DNA of 24,618 nt from Isoetes engelmannii. Taxonomy: Eukaryota > Streptophyta > Lycopodiopsida > Isoetales > Isoetaceae. Shown piece by piece: positions 1 to 8,367 of this stretch. The notes under the pieces were generated by a model that saw nothing but the letters and a program-made list of their open reading frames with translations, did no database searches and had not been told where the DNA came from. The stretch is taken from positions 1-24,618 of the forward strand of contig JAANSK020196653.1 of the NCBI GenBank assembly GCA_011763485.2, read 5' to 3'. Position numbers and translations under genes: made by a program. Position 1 is the stretch's first letter, and each line of letters begins with the position of its first letter.

Positions 1-820
1 GGCTCCGCCGCTCGCGGGCGGCCGCTCCCAGGTGGTTTACACCTGCAAACCTGCCAAGCTGACTGGTTTCCCCCCACTTAACAACTTTTGTCTTTTTTGT
101 TTAACAATAAGCACAAATTGATCAAGCCCTTAAATTTTAACAATAAACACAAATGAATCTCGCCCTTAGATACAGCACTCAATATCAGCCTTAATACAAT
201 GCGATCTGGGCCCTACTTGGGCCCTACATTGCTAATCATTTTACTAAGTGCCTTATCACAAGTTATTTACAATGTTTTTTACACATGTTAACCCCAGGGG
301 TTAACATCTAGGTTCTAGGTATATGCAGCCCATAACCAATCTTCAAAGCCACGCATATATGTTTAGGTATATATCGTTTTCACAATGTAGGCCTCGACCA
401 AATATGCCACTCATCACGAAGGCATAAAACAACAAAAGCTAGGAATATCTCACCAAAGATCATGTCTTTTGTTCAACCTAGTGGGGGTGAAGGGTCACAA
501 TCAAATCCTCCATTGAGCCTTTTTGACATAATGATGCCATCTTTGAATTGCATGATGTACTAGGACGAACAACTACCCTCTGTGGTTTATACAAACCTTC
601 AAAACATATTAGCGTTCTTGAACAATCAAAGAAAGTCTTCACATTGCCCATTGTCATCACAATGCACAAAGTTAAATCATATTACATAATCAAATTCAGT
701 GGTATCTATATTCATAAAGAGCTCAACATTTTACTAGCATTTTCATCCATTGCAATGGCAATATCCAAATCCATAATCTAGTTTTAGTCTTTTGAGGGAT
801 GCTTCTATGCAGCATGTCAG
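1..820. other. Upstream intergenic sequence, no gene recognised
   Basis: No coding region can be supported here. The first 30 bases are GC-rich and can form a small hairpin; the rest is AT-rich. Small local repeats are visible: an imperfect direct repeat of about 33 bases around 101-172, a doubled GGGCCCTAC motif around 209-228, and the palindrome listed separately. Short open stretches on both strands around 478-781 resemble no family I know and overlap one another on opposite strands, so I treat them as chance. Confidence 0.6.
285..307. repeat. Perfect 23-bp palindrome with one central base
   Basis: Two 11-base arms (ATGTTAACCCC and its complement) flank a single A at position 296, with no mismatch. 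It lies about 500 bases upstream of the TATA-like motif of the CASP-like gene. It could bind a dimeric factor or be chance; no function can be assigned from sequence alone. Confidence 0.9.
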
Positions 821-829
821 TATATAAAT
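821..829 (+). promoter_or_regulatory. TATA-like motif upstream of the CASP-like gene
   Basis: TATATAAAT lies about 200 bases upstream of the chosen start codon at 1022. Spacing fits a plant core promoter with a 5' UTR of roughly 160-170 bases. AT-rich surroundings make chance matches common, so this is tentative. Confidence 0.35.
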
Positions 830-1021
830 CTTCATATTCTCTCTAGAAAGGAACTTAGGCTCCAGAAAAGGGCACTAGAGTTAGTTAGAAAAAGTTATAT
901 GAAATTTCTAACGCGCTTTGCCTTCTTACTTAATTGTCAGAAGGCAATTGCAGTAGTTAGGACCCACATGGATACTAAATAAATAATGTATCACATGCTC
1001 TTTGTTATCAGATTCCAAGCT

Positions 1022-2274
1022 ATGGATGGAGATGTTCTTCCTCCAGGAGTAGCCCAATTTCTTAGCTCCAAAGGTTTTAAGATTTTCTTGCCAATCTTTA
1101 GGACTGCAATACTACTGCTTTCCCTAACTGCACTAGCCTTGCTAATTGAAGACAAGGAGTCATACAACATCGATGCCTCGGTTTTTTTCCCACAAACACC
1201 TACTGGTTCTCTCGTGGTGGCAAAAACTGCAAGATTCAAGCTGATTCCATCTCTTAAGTAAGTTCCTTAACAAAGTTCAAGGCAGACTTCATCACACATT
1301 GAATTTGATATTAAGAAATTGCAAATCAGTAGATTGTTTTAATATTTACCCCATGGTTCATGATCAAAAGAGTACTATATAGGTGACTTATCATAACCTT
1401 TCAGTACTATAAGATGCAGGAAGGAACTACAGCTCTGGCTCATTTATTTCATGATTATTATACCATCTCTAAATTGCAGAATAACGGCCAAAGTGTGGCA
1501 TCATGCATAAAAACAGTGATAGCTCTGGCTCATTTAGCTCATGAATATGCAGAATAAAGGCCAAAGTGTGCCATCATGCATAAAAACACTGAGAAATTAT
1601 AGCATGTTATCATCTGCATTAATAATGATGTACTGCAAATACTCTGTCGGATGTATATAGTCAATCCTGCATCTTATAGTTTGAATATATATCAGATTCT
1701 ATGTGGTTGTCATGGCAGCGGCTGCAATCTACTACTGCGTGCAATTAGTTCTGGATATTCTATCACTATTGGGAAAAAATCTTACAGCGAAAGGGCGATG
1801 GAGGAACTGGCCTACCTTTATCATGGACCAGGTAAATTCTGCTCAAAATTGTAATAACAGACAGAAGAGAAAATCTGACCTAAGAAAGACAGAAAAACAC
1901 TAAGAACAGATCAAAAAAATCTTGAAGCAAAGAAAATCTTGCCATGGAAGAGATTGAAGGAAATGTCGAAGCAGAGACATAAAAAAAATTGGTGTATTTG
2001 GCAGGTAATGGCGTACCTGATGGTGAGCGCTGGGGCCGTTGCTGTGGAAATAGGTTATCTGGCAGAAAAAGGAGCCGAAGATGTGATGTGGAAACCTGTG
2101 TGTGTATATTTCAACCACTTCTGTGTGGAATATGCCATAGGTTTGGCCCATTGGTGGCTCGCTACTTTCCTTGGCCTCCTTATGGCCGCTATCTCTTCTT
2201 ACCAATTGTTCCACTTTTCTCCTCCAAAAACTCCTCCAAAATCCCTTTTCCATTTTCCAACATGTGAAGTGTAA
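1022..2274 (+). CDS. CASP-like (CASPL) four-transmembrane protein, three exons
   Basis: Exons 1022-1257, 1696-1831 and 2005-2274 join into 213 codons ending in TAA. Introns start GTAAGT (1258) and GTAAAT (1832) and end CAG (1695, 2004); their phases, 2 and 0, match across both joins. Predicted membrane spans lie near residues 22-42, 80-101, 120-144 and 168-190. Family hallmarks are Arg27 in the first span, Asp123 at the start of the third (MDQVMAYLMVSAG), an AEKG-type turn after it, and Cys157/Cys164 in the second outer loop. The family (DUF588/UPF0497) comprises plant plasma-membrane scaffolds related to the Casparian strip proteins; the length is typical. The start at 1022 has G at -3 and +4; an in-frame ATG at 986 would add 12 residues. 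No lesion is seen. Which CASPL subgroup it belongs to, and where it is expressed, cannot be told here. Confidence 0.88.
1431..1592 (+). repeat. Degenerate tandem duplication inside intron 1
   Basis: Unit 1 (1431-1520) and unit 2 (1521-1592) both start AGCTCTGGCTCATTTA and end with a shared block around GGCCAAAGTGTG-CATCATGCATAAAAACA. Unit 2 is shorter by about 18 bases in the middle. It sits wholly within the first intron of the CASP-like gene and does not touch the predicted splice sites. Confidence 0.85.
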
Positions 2275-2856
2275 ATTAAATACAGTGTAAAGGTTTTAGC
2301 CGAACTTTTAGAAGAAGGAGAAGAGTTTTTAACGTCACGCCACGAGGCAGCATCCAACCAAAAAATCTTCCTAAATGTTCCTATAAACAAACAGCTAGAT
2401 AGTTCAAGTTTCTCATCGCACATTTGTATCGTTCTTATAGAAAAATATATGAAAATCTTACCAAACTTTTGAACCATGCATTAACCCAACCTAAAACCTT
2501 CAATTTTCAATTGGAAGGACTTTCTTTACCCCGGAGTTCTCCCAACACTAGTTAAATATTGTTCGATCTATTTCTCCTTGTTCTAAGTTTTTGTGGTTTA
2601 TCCAGGATGATATTTACCTTAGGATAAAGAAAGAATGGTGACGAGATTTACTTATTCAACATAAAAGTTCTTTTACAGCTGCTTCATCAATGTAGGTTGC
2701 CCTTGGGGTTATCTTTGACAAATCTATACAGTTCATGCTTCAATTTCTATATAGAATTGCAAGGGCATGCTTCCCAATGACCATCCATTTGACCATCCAT
2801 CATTTTTGCTTGTATATAGGTGAGGGCTTAGTTATTAGAGAACTATGATTGAGTAA
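2275..2856. other. Intergenic sequence 3' of the CASP-like gene
   Basis: This presumably starts with the 3' UTR of the CASP-like gene, but I see no clean AATAAA signal. No coding region, RNA gene or recognisable element can be supported. A small doubled GACCATCCAT motif occurs near 2779-2800. Confidence 0.55.
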
Positions 2857-2914
2857 TTTTATTTTATTTTCTTTTCTTTTCTTTTTCTTTCTTTCCTTTC
2901 CTTTTTTTTTTCTT
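2857..2914. repeat. 58-nt pyrimidine tract (purine-rich on the minus strand)
   Basis: The stretch is almost pure T and C, broken only by A in two TTTTA repeats at its left end. Read on the minus strand it is an A/G tract lying about 135 bases beyond the last recognisable integrase codons of gypsy A. That is where a polypurine tract should be, although this one is very long and no LTR-like sequence follows it. A plain simple-sequence repeat or a degenerate poly(A) tail are alternatives. Confidence 0.8.
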
Positions 2915-3050
2915 CAAGATAGTGACTTGAAATGTGGATAGAACCGAGATACAACCTTAGCAACCATGATTGTTTACCTACATTGCGGCATACAAGTGCA
3001 AACTACCTGGGGTGTTGGCATTATAGAATAACCCTACGGGTATACCTCTA

Positions 3051-3676
3051 CTAATTGTCCACTAGATGGAGACGCATATGTGAAGGGGGATCCAGACAAA
3101 AAGCAACGCCATTTATTCGGGGGAAAATCATGAATGGACCAAGACGTTGATAATCCAACTTGTCACGTGGCCAGGTTGTCTGCACATTATTCCGCAATAA
3201 CCACACACGATCACCAACATGAGATCTGGGGACCCCTGAGGAAGAGTCGAGTCGATGACAATCTGCAGCCAAATTGTATGTTGTTTGGGCATTGTCCAAA
3301 TGGTGAGCAAGCTCGGCTTGAATTCTTTAAAGTTGGACTAGACGATCCTCTGCTGCAAGATTCTTAGCGACTTCTGGATGGTGAAGCATATCCAATGAGG
3401 ATGATGACCTGTGTTAACAAAGAATGGAGTTCACCAAGTAGAGGAATGTACCGAGTTATTGTAAGAAACCTCTACAAAATGCAAGAAATCAAGCCAATCA
3501 TCTTGCTCATAATTAATGAAATCGAAGATATTGCTCCAACGTTTGATTTGTGCATTCTGTTTGACCATCACTCTGAGGATGATAGCTCGAGGAGAGTTTG
3601 CAAGAAACCTTGAGGAGCTTAAGCAAGTGCTTCCCAAACTTCGAGATGAATTGCGATCCATGATCACTAATGATGT
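3051..3676 (-). pseudogene. Gypsy A integrase: core second half and C-terminal domain
   Basis: On the minus strand, 3676-3513 encodes the second catalytic Asp (IISDHGSQF) and the catalytic Glu region (YHPQSDGQTECTNQTLEQYL), spaced as in a D-D-35-E integrase. Next come a YNNSVHSST motif near 3440 and then the C-terminal domain (3299-3051) with GDRVWLLR and KLDYQRLGPF, ending near MRLHLVDN. Several frame changes separate these pieces. Upstream the core is joined directly to a duplicated zinc-finger segment instead of its own first half. This is the only place in the window where the integrase C-terminus survives; copy 2 is cut off before it. Confidence 0.88.
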
Positions 3677-4054
3677 CTTCAACAAAACTGCGAAGCCGAG
3701 GCCACCAATACTTTCGGCTGACCAACCCGAGTGTTTTGTGGACTCTAAAAGTGTCCAACCATCTGTGTGTCATGATAGTACTACAAAATTCGCAGACAAG
3801 CAGGGCCACCAGGAATGTACGAAAGATTATGACGAAAAAGCAACCCATCTTTCCAGCTGAACTAATTATAATCTGTGCAAAAATTCTTGGACCTCGATCA
3901 AGAAGCATGTTCTGGAACAATATGATCCAAGATATCATGTTGGAAGGCTTGAATATGTGGGTGCTTCAAAGAGATTAGCTGCAAGTAGCCGAAGGCGATC
4001 GGGACCCAAAGGGACCTGTTTTTTGATGATCAAAGGCAGACTCTCCTAAACAAG
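3677..4054 (-). repeat. Duplicated integrase HHCC segment, inserted unit (copy 1)
   Basis: This 378-base block is a second, diverged copy of 4186-4568. It encodes on the minus strand the linker after RNase H plus the start of the integrase zinc-binding domain (FRVHKTLGL, RKYWWPRLRSFVED) in shifted frames. It stops exactly at FVED, where the sequence jumps to IISDHGS of the catalytic core. It replaces the stretch of core normally found between the first and second catalytic Asp. The same arrangement occurs in copy 2. Confidence 0.9.
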
Positions 4055-4568
4055 AAGATCGGTAACGAAGTCTAAAGAAATGGATTTTCACGGACCTTCT
4101 GGGACTGGCAGTGGTTGCAATAAACCATACGGGTGATGTCGAGGCATCTTAGACCGACAACACACATCACAAGTGCGAACATAGTCTTCAACAAAACTGC
4201 AAAGCCGAGGCCACCAATACTTCCGGATGACCAACTCGAGTGTTTTGTGGACTCTAAAGTGTCCAGCCATCTGTGTATCATGACAGTACTGCAAAATTCG
4301 CAGATGAGCAGGGCCATCAAGAATGTACGAAAGATTATGACGAAACAGCAACCCATCTTTCCAGCTGAACTGATTATAATATGTGCGAGAATTCTTGGAC
4401 CTCGAGCAAGAAGCATGTTCTGAAACAATATGATCCAAGGTGTCCTGTTGGAATCAAGAAGGCTTGAATCTATGGGTGCTTCAAAGAGTTTAGCTGCAAG
4501 TAGCCGAAGGCGATCGGGATACAAAAGGACCTGTTTTTTATGATCAAAGGCAGGCTCTCCTAAACAAG
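4055..4568 (-). pseudogene. Gypsy A integrase: zinc-binding domain and start of core
   Basis: On the minus strand 4438-4088 reads through an HHCC zinc finger (HDTQMAGHFRVHKT, then CDVCCRSK) that binds DNA ends in this integrase family, followed by LPVPEGP. A TGA replaces the usual Trp after EGP, then KSISLDFVTDLL carries the presumed first catalytic Asp. Right after this the reading runs into the duplicated unit at 3677-4054, so the core is interrupted. The block 4186-4568 is the source of that duplicated unit. Confidence 0.88.
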
Positions 4569-4584
4569 GTGTAAGATATGAGCA

Positions 4585-5002
4585 TCAATATAACGCATCT
4601 GTCTTTCCTTGTTGCGGCTCTGGGCGATATGTGATAAGGAAATTAAAATGCGTCAGGAACTGTGCCCAACGAGCCTGGCGCCGATTCAGGACTCGAGCAT
4701 TCTGGAAGTACGTGAGGTTCTTATGATCGTTATAGATAGTGATCTGACGAGGATAACCTCCAAGAAATGACACCACTGCTCAAAGGAATTTACAATGGCC
4801 AGAAGTTCTTTGTCATGGATCTCGTAATTGATTTCTACAGCTTCAAATTTTCGTGAATGAAATGTGATGGGATGAAGTTGCTCATCATTCCCGGTCTATG
4901 ACAGAACACTTTCAAGTGCAAAATCAGATGCATCCGCTTCCATAATGAAATACTTGGTTGGATCAACATACAACAAAATAGGGGCAGATGTAAAGGCTTT
5001 CT
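4585..5002 (-). pseudogene. Gypsy A RNase H domain (copy 1)
   Basis: The minus strand carries RNase H landmarks: an EADASDFAL-type motif near 4940, [17 protein letters not shown] around 4850-4800, and [13 protein letters not shown] with VLNRRQARW and [15 protein letters not shown] at 4743-4585. The domain degrades the RNA strand during reverse transcription. This copy retains the central segment (4822-4880) that copy 2 has lost. A frame change lies between the first and last parts. Confidence 0.85.
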
Positions 5003-5890
5003 TTAACTATCAAAGGTTTTTGCTGCTTCTGAAGTCCAAGCAAATGATTGATTCTTCTGTGTAAGCTGTGTGAGAGGTAACATAATCTTTGAGTAATTAT
5101 TGATGAACTTGCGATAAAAATTCGCAAACCTCAAAAAACACTGCACATCCCGCATCGAACATGGTGTCTGCCAGTCTAAAACAGTTTGAATCTTCGCTGG
5201 ATCCATGAAAATTTCATACGGTCTAACCACATACCCTAGAAACTCTACTTGATTGTGGTCAAAACTACACTTTTCCAACTTAGCGTAAAGACCGTTCTCC
5301 CTCAATCGTTGCAGAACTTGACGAACATGGGCATCATGCTCTTCCTCAGTTCTCGAATAAATAAAGATGCCATCCAGATAAACTATCATAAAGATGTCAA
5401 GGAAATCTCGGAAAACATCCTTTGCCATATGCTGGAATACTGCTGGCGCATTTGCGAGACCAATGGGCATAACTGTATATTCAAAGTGCCCATATCGCAT
5501 ACGAAAGGTAGCCTTCCACTCGTCTCCTGGGGCGGATCCGGACAAGAATATATGTACCCCGAAGATCCAACTTTTGTGAAGTATTTAGCTCCACTAAGTT
5601 GCTCCAAAAGACTTGAAATCAGAGGCAAATCATATCTGTTTTGGATGGTGACCTTGTTTAAGCCTCGATAATCCACGATCAAACGAAGAGAACCATCCTT
5701 CTCTTTAACAAAGAAGATGGGTGCACCAGCAAAGAATCTAGAATGTCGAATAAATCCATTTGCCAAGTTTTCATCAATATAATCTCGGAGAACCTCGAGC
5801 TCTGATGGCGACACATTATAAATTGGTCCCTATGGTGGTTCTTTTCCTGGCTTCAGATCAATAGGACAATCATAAGACCGATGCTCTGGA
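5003..5890 (-). pseudogene. Gypsy A reverse transcriptase (copy 1), active-site change
   Basis: The reverse transcriptase reads leftward from an EPP-GPIYN motif near 5840 through [41 protein letters not shown] (frameshifted after this), [21 protein letters not shown] and a VYLDG box at 5380-5369, then FLGYVV and FLRFANFYRKFI. The catalytic box should be YLDD: the second Asp codon GAC is GGC here, while copy 2 has GAC. Together with the frameshift near 5570 this rules out an active enzyme from this copy. Confidence 0.92.
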
Positions 5891-6022
5891 AGTGTACTGG
5901 CCTTCACCTTGTCAAGAACATCTAAACTCCTAGTATTTTGCCGGAAGTTAAGTCTCTGACTTCTGTGGATTCGGACATGGAGTTGCTAACACTGCAAATA
6001 GGAACATCCCCTCCTTTCGTCC

Positions 6023-6420
6023 TTATTTGCGTAATCTTTGTACAGAAATAGTGGAGATCTGATGAGAGGTTAGTCCTGTAGAAATGAGGAACTTGGACGT
6101 ACTATCCTTCTGAGGCTCTTTGATTGTGCGTTTTCTCCAATCAACATCCAGATTATGCAATTCAAACCAAGGCAGACTAAGAACAATTGGATGCTCGGAA
6201 CTACTAATCATATTGAAGGAAATCACACATGACAAAATCACTGAGAACCACACGAACTGGCTCAGATTCCTGAACTACATCTCCTGATGCAATAGGACGC
6301 CCATCAATAACTGCTACGAAAGTTGGACAAGAAAGCTCCTTCAAGAAGATCTGATGCGTCAAGGAAAATTCTTGATCTATAAAACAAGAGTTGGCTCCTG
6401 AATCCCAGAGAGCAAAAGCA
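6023..6420 (-). pseudogene. Gypsy A aspartic protease (copy 1)
   Basis: The minus strand encodes the active-site triplet Asp-Ser-Gly at 6404-6396, in a WDSGANSCFIDQEF context. It is followed by the pepsin-like fold with a DGRPIAS-type loop and SSSEHPIVLSLPWFELHN (the position usually written LGLPWL). An extra base near 6235 breaks the frame. The protease would process Gag and Pol. The stretch 5891-6022 towards the RT is a spacer in which no domain is seen. Confidence 0.85.
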
Positions 6421-6689
6421 AAAACTTGATGCCATCTAACTGTGTTGATTTCAACCTATGATACAAAAGCTCTGCTAACTCAATTGGATGGAATGGAACT
6501 AGTGCTAGGAACATACCTTATATGTTCTGGACTGTCCAACCAAATGGCTCCAACTTTGGCTGGACTTACTCGTTAAACTCCTCTTCAATTTGACTCAAAA
6601 CATCGAATCTGTTAGAACGAGCCAAGCTGCTAGGTCTGCTAGGGATACTAGATCCAACTGGAGAACTTGAACCAGGGTGGCACTAGCAC

Positions 6690-7683
6690 TTACATGATTT
6701 ACTTGACGTCTTGATGGTCTATGTGGACAGTTTACTGCTACCGCAATAAAGGCATAACCGATTTGCTCGACGCCTTTGCTTCTCTTCTTCTGCCAAAGGT
6801 CCTCGATGCCGCATTGACTCAATCTCCCATTGGAGTGGGGCCATCTGCAAAAATGGTATTGGATACTTGTGTAGGTGTTGAAGTTGGAATAGCCATCACT
6901 GATGCATAGGTTCGCTCCATTATAGAGCGTGAAGTCTGAAAACATTCAGAACGCTGCTCAAATAGACAATTGTCATACCAGACTGCTTGACTAATTGCCT
7001 CTGTAAGGGACTTTGGATCTTCATAGAAGGTCAATAGAAGATCCTTGACATCACTGCGAAGTCCATGCCAAAAGTGATCCATCAATGCCTCCTCATCCAA
7101 AGGAATATCGCAAGCAAGAAGACGAAAATCGGCAGCATATGAAGAAGCAGGACGATCCCCTTCCCGCAACCTTCGAATTTTATTAATAGATGTCCTGACA
7201 CTGTCTGTATCACCAAAACAAGCCTGGAACTCCTTGATAAAATTGTCAAAGCTAATAAGGGCGACTTCTTTTCTAGCAATGGTGCAAACCAAGCTAATGC
7301 AGTGCCCGTCAATGAGATACCAACTAAACCAACTCGAGATGCGTCAGTTGGATATCGGATAGGGTGCATCTGAATCACAAGATGCACCCGGTTTAAAACC
7401 CTCAAAACTAGGACCGGGTAGCATCAAACTTCCCCGGAAGACTAATATTGGGCTCCTTCAAAGTAACCTGTGTTTCGAAGGACTGTTGTGTTGCAAACAG
7501 TAATTATCCTCTAACTGCTGCATACGCTGGAACAATTCTTCGAATTATTGCATCTTGTCAGACTCACTTGCTGCAATTGCATGATCAACTTTGATTTTCC
7601 TGCTCCAGCGCCGCAAATTTTGTTTGGAGGCAGTCTAACTCCAAGCGAACACGCAAATACTCTTGCTCACTAACTGAACCCAT
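6690..7683 (-). pseudogene. Gypsy A gag (copy 1), zinc knuckle destroyed
   Basis: Gag starts at ATG 7683-7681 (MGSVSEQEYLRVRLELD) with a Gln/Leu-rich helical N-terminus that is frameshifted after about 28 codons. The capsid part follows at 7405-6950, with IQMHPIRYPTDASRVGLVG, GTALAWFAPLLEK, FGDTDSVRTSINKIRRL and YAADFRLLACDIPLDEEALMDHF. These fit a Ty3/gypsy Gag that assembles the particle. The CCHC nucleocapsid knuckle is lost: 17 bases present in copy 2 are missing at about 6740, removing the Gly-Pro-Trp-His part. Between gag and protease (6421-6689) little can be recognised. Confidence 0.87.
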
Positions 7684-7782
7684 AGCTACCACAAACTTGG
7701 CAAGATTCACCGGAAATGAGGATTCCGGTTCAAACTATCATGGCCGTAGCCAAGAGCAATACTGAAATGGAAAAGAGAATCT

Positions 7783-7791
7783 GTATTTATA
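7783..7791 (-). promoter_or_regulatory. LTR TATA box, TATAAATAC
   Basis: Read on the minus strand, CTATAAATACAG lies about 100 bases upstream of the gag start, in the LTR-like region. It is conserved in copy 2 near 17974-17982 apart from a neighbouring change. Confidence 0.5.
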
Positions 7792-7904
7792 GACAAGAAT
7801 ACAGAAATACAAGAGCATGTTCAAGTGCTTAGCCCAAAGACTAGCGTTGAACCGGAATGGATTGTGAAATGGTAGAGCTCCTAGATATACGACCCCTAGC
7901 CTTG

Positions 7905-8000
7905 TGCATGCTCGCCACTCAGCCATAATGCATGTTCGCCACTTGAATAGAATGCATGCTCACCACCTAGCAAGTGTGCATGTTTGCCATTTGAGTATTG
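7905..8000 (-). repeat. Four 24-bp tandem repeats in the LTR (copy 1)
   Basis: TGCATGYTCGCCACT-like cores begin at 7905, 7929, 7953 and 7977, an exact 24-base period. The first 15 bases of each unit are conserved and the last 9 vary. They lie on the U3 side of the LTR TATA motif, the usual place for enhancer repeats. Each contains CATGCA or TGCATG, the core of the plant RY element, but binding is not shown. Confidence 0.88.
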
Positions 8001-8036
8001 TGTCCCATAATTATCACCTAAACAATAGTAGTACGT

Positions 8037-8325
8037 TTATTAAAGTCTAGGGCATGCATCAAGGTGGTCATGGGTTTAAATCTTCTAAGTGATGTATGAT
8101 ATTTTGCATATACTTATTTTGTATTCTTATATATATTACAATGACAGTACATTATTAAAGTCTAGGGCATGCGTCAAGGCGATGGATTCAAATCTTCTAA
8201 TTGATGTATGATATCTTGCATATACTTATTTTGTATTCTTATAAGTATAATCATGACAGTCACATGATGTATGATATCTTGCATATACTTATTTTGTATT
8301 CTTAAGTATAATCATGACAGTCACA
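8037..8325 (+). repeat. About 115-bp tandem repeat array, 2.5 units (copy 1)
   Basis: Unit 1 (8037-8151) and unit 2 (8152-8264) both begin TTATTAAAGTCTAGGGCATG and end in a CATGACAGT or AATGACAGT block. Unit 3 (8265-8325) contains only the second half, from TGATGTATGATAT. The array fills the space between the gypsy A LTR and the first recognisable codons of gypsy B, which follow immediately. No coding content is seen. Confidence 0.9.
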
Positions 8326-8367
8326 TGTCTTCATTGTGATCAGCGTAGGCATGTAATGACTGATTGT
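8326..8367 (+). pseudogene. Gypsy B gag CCHC zinc knuckle (copy 1)
   Basis: Fourteen codons read Cys-x2-Cys-x4-His-x4-Cys (CLHCDQRRHVMTDC), the RNA-binding nucleocapsid motif of Gag. The usual Gly before His is Arg here but Gly in copy 2. The frame changes just downstream. The codons upstream fall in the 115-bp repeat array, so the rest of gag is not present. Confidence 0.85.

Larger units (their letters stand above)
3051..8018 (-). mobile_element. Gypsy A copy 1: decayed Ty3/gypsy retrotransposon
   Basis: Reading leftward from 8018 the order is LTR-like leader, gag, protease, reverse transcriptase, RNase H and integrase, the Ty3/gypsy order. The RT and gag wording ([38 protein letters not shown]) is closest in my memory to the sushi/Tf1/Tcn1 type of chromovirus rather than the chromoviruses usual in flowering plants. 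No chromodomain or 3' LTR is found: recognisable coding stops at 3051. Several frameshifts and stops break every gene. The part beyond 3491 occurs only in this copy. Confidence 0.9.
7745..8018 (-). repeat. Gypsy A 5' LTR-like region (copy 1)
   Basis: Upstream of gag on the minus strand the sequence starts near TGTGATAATTATGGGACACAAT (in copy 1 its first T is G) and carries a TATA motif at 7791-7783, as expected for an LTR promoter. The end of U5 and the primer binding site are not clear, so 7745 is approximate. No second LTR is in the window to compare with, so LTR identity rests on position, the TG start and the TATA box. Confidence 0.6.

Noticed and set aside
5-21. GC-rich hairpin at the window start
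   Set aside because: Five-base arms in GC-rich sequence are expected by chance.
478-781. Overlapping short open stretches on both strands (63 and 77 codons)
   Set aside because: They lie on opposite strands over the same bases, match no family I know, and lack any supporting motif.
3051-3300. Chromodomain at the integrase end of gypsy A
   Set aside because: The frame ends at about MRLHLVDN and no aromatic-cage pattern is seen on to 2915.
7683-7760. Primer binding site (TGGCTACGGCCATGATAG) next to the gypsy A LTR
   Set aside because: It starts with TGG but does not match a tRNA 3' end I can name, and the LTR end is not defined, so it is not called.
8037-8325. CRISPR-like array
   Set aside because: Repeat units are about 115 bases, directly adjacent, with no unique spacers. 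The host is a plant.
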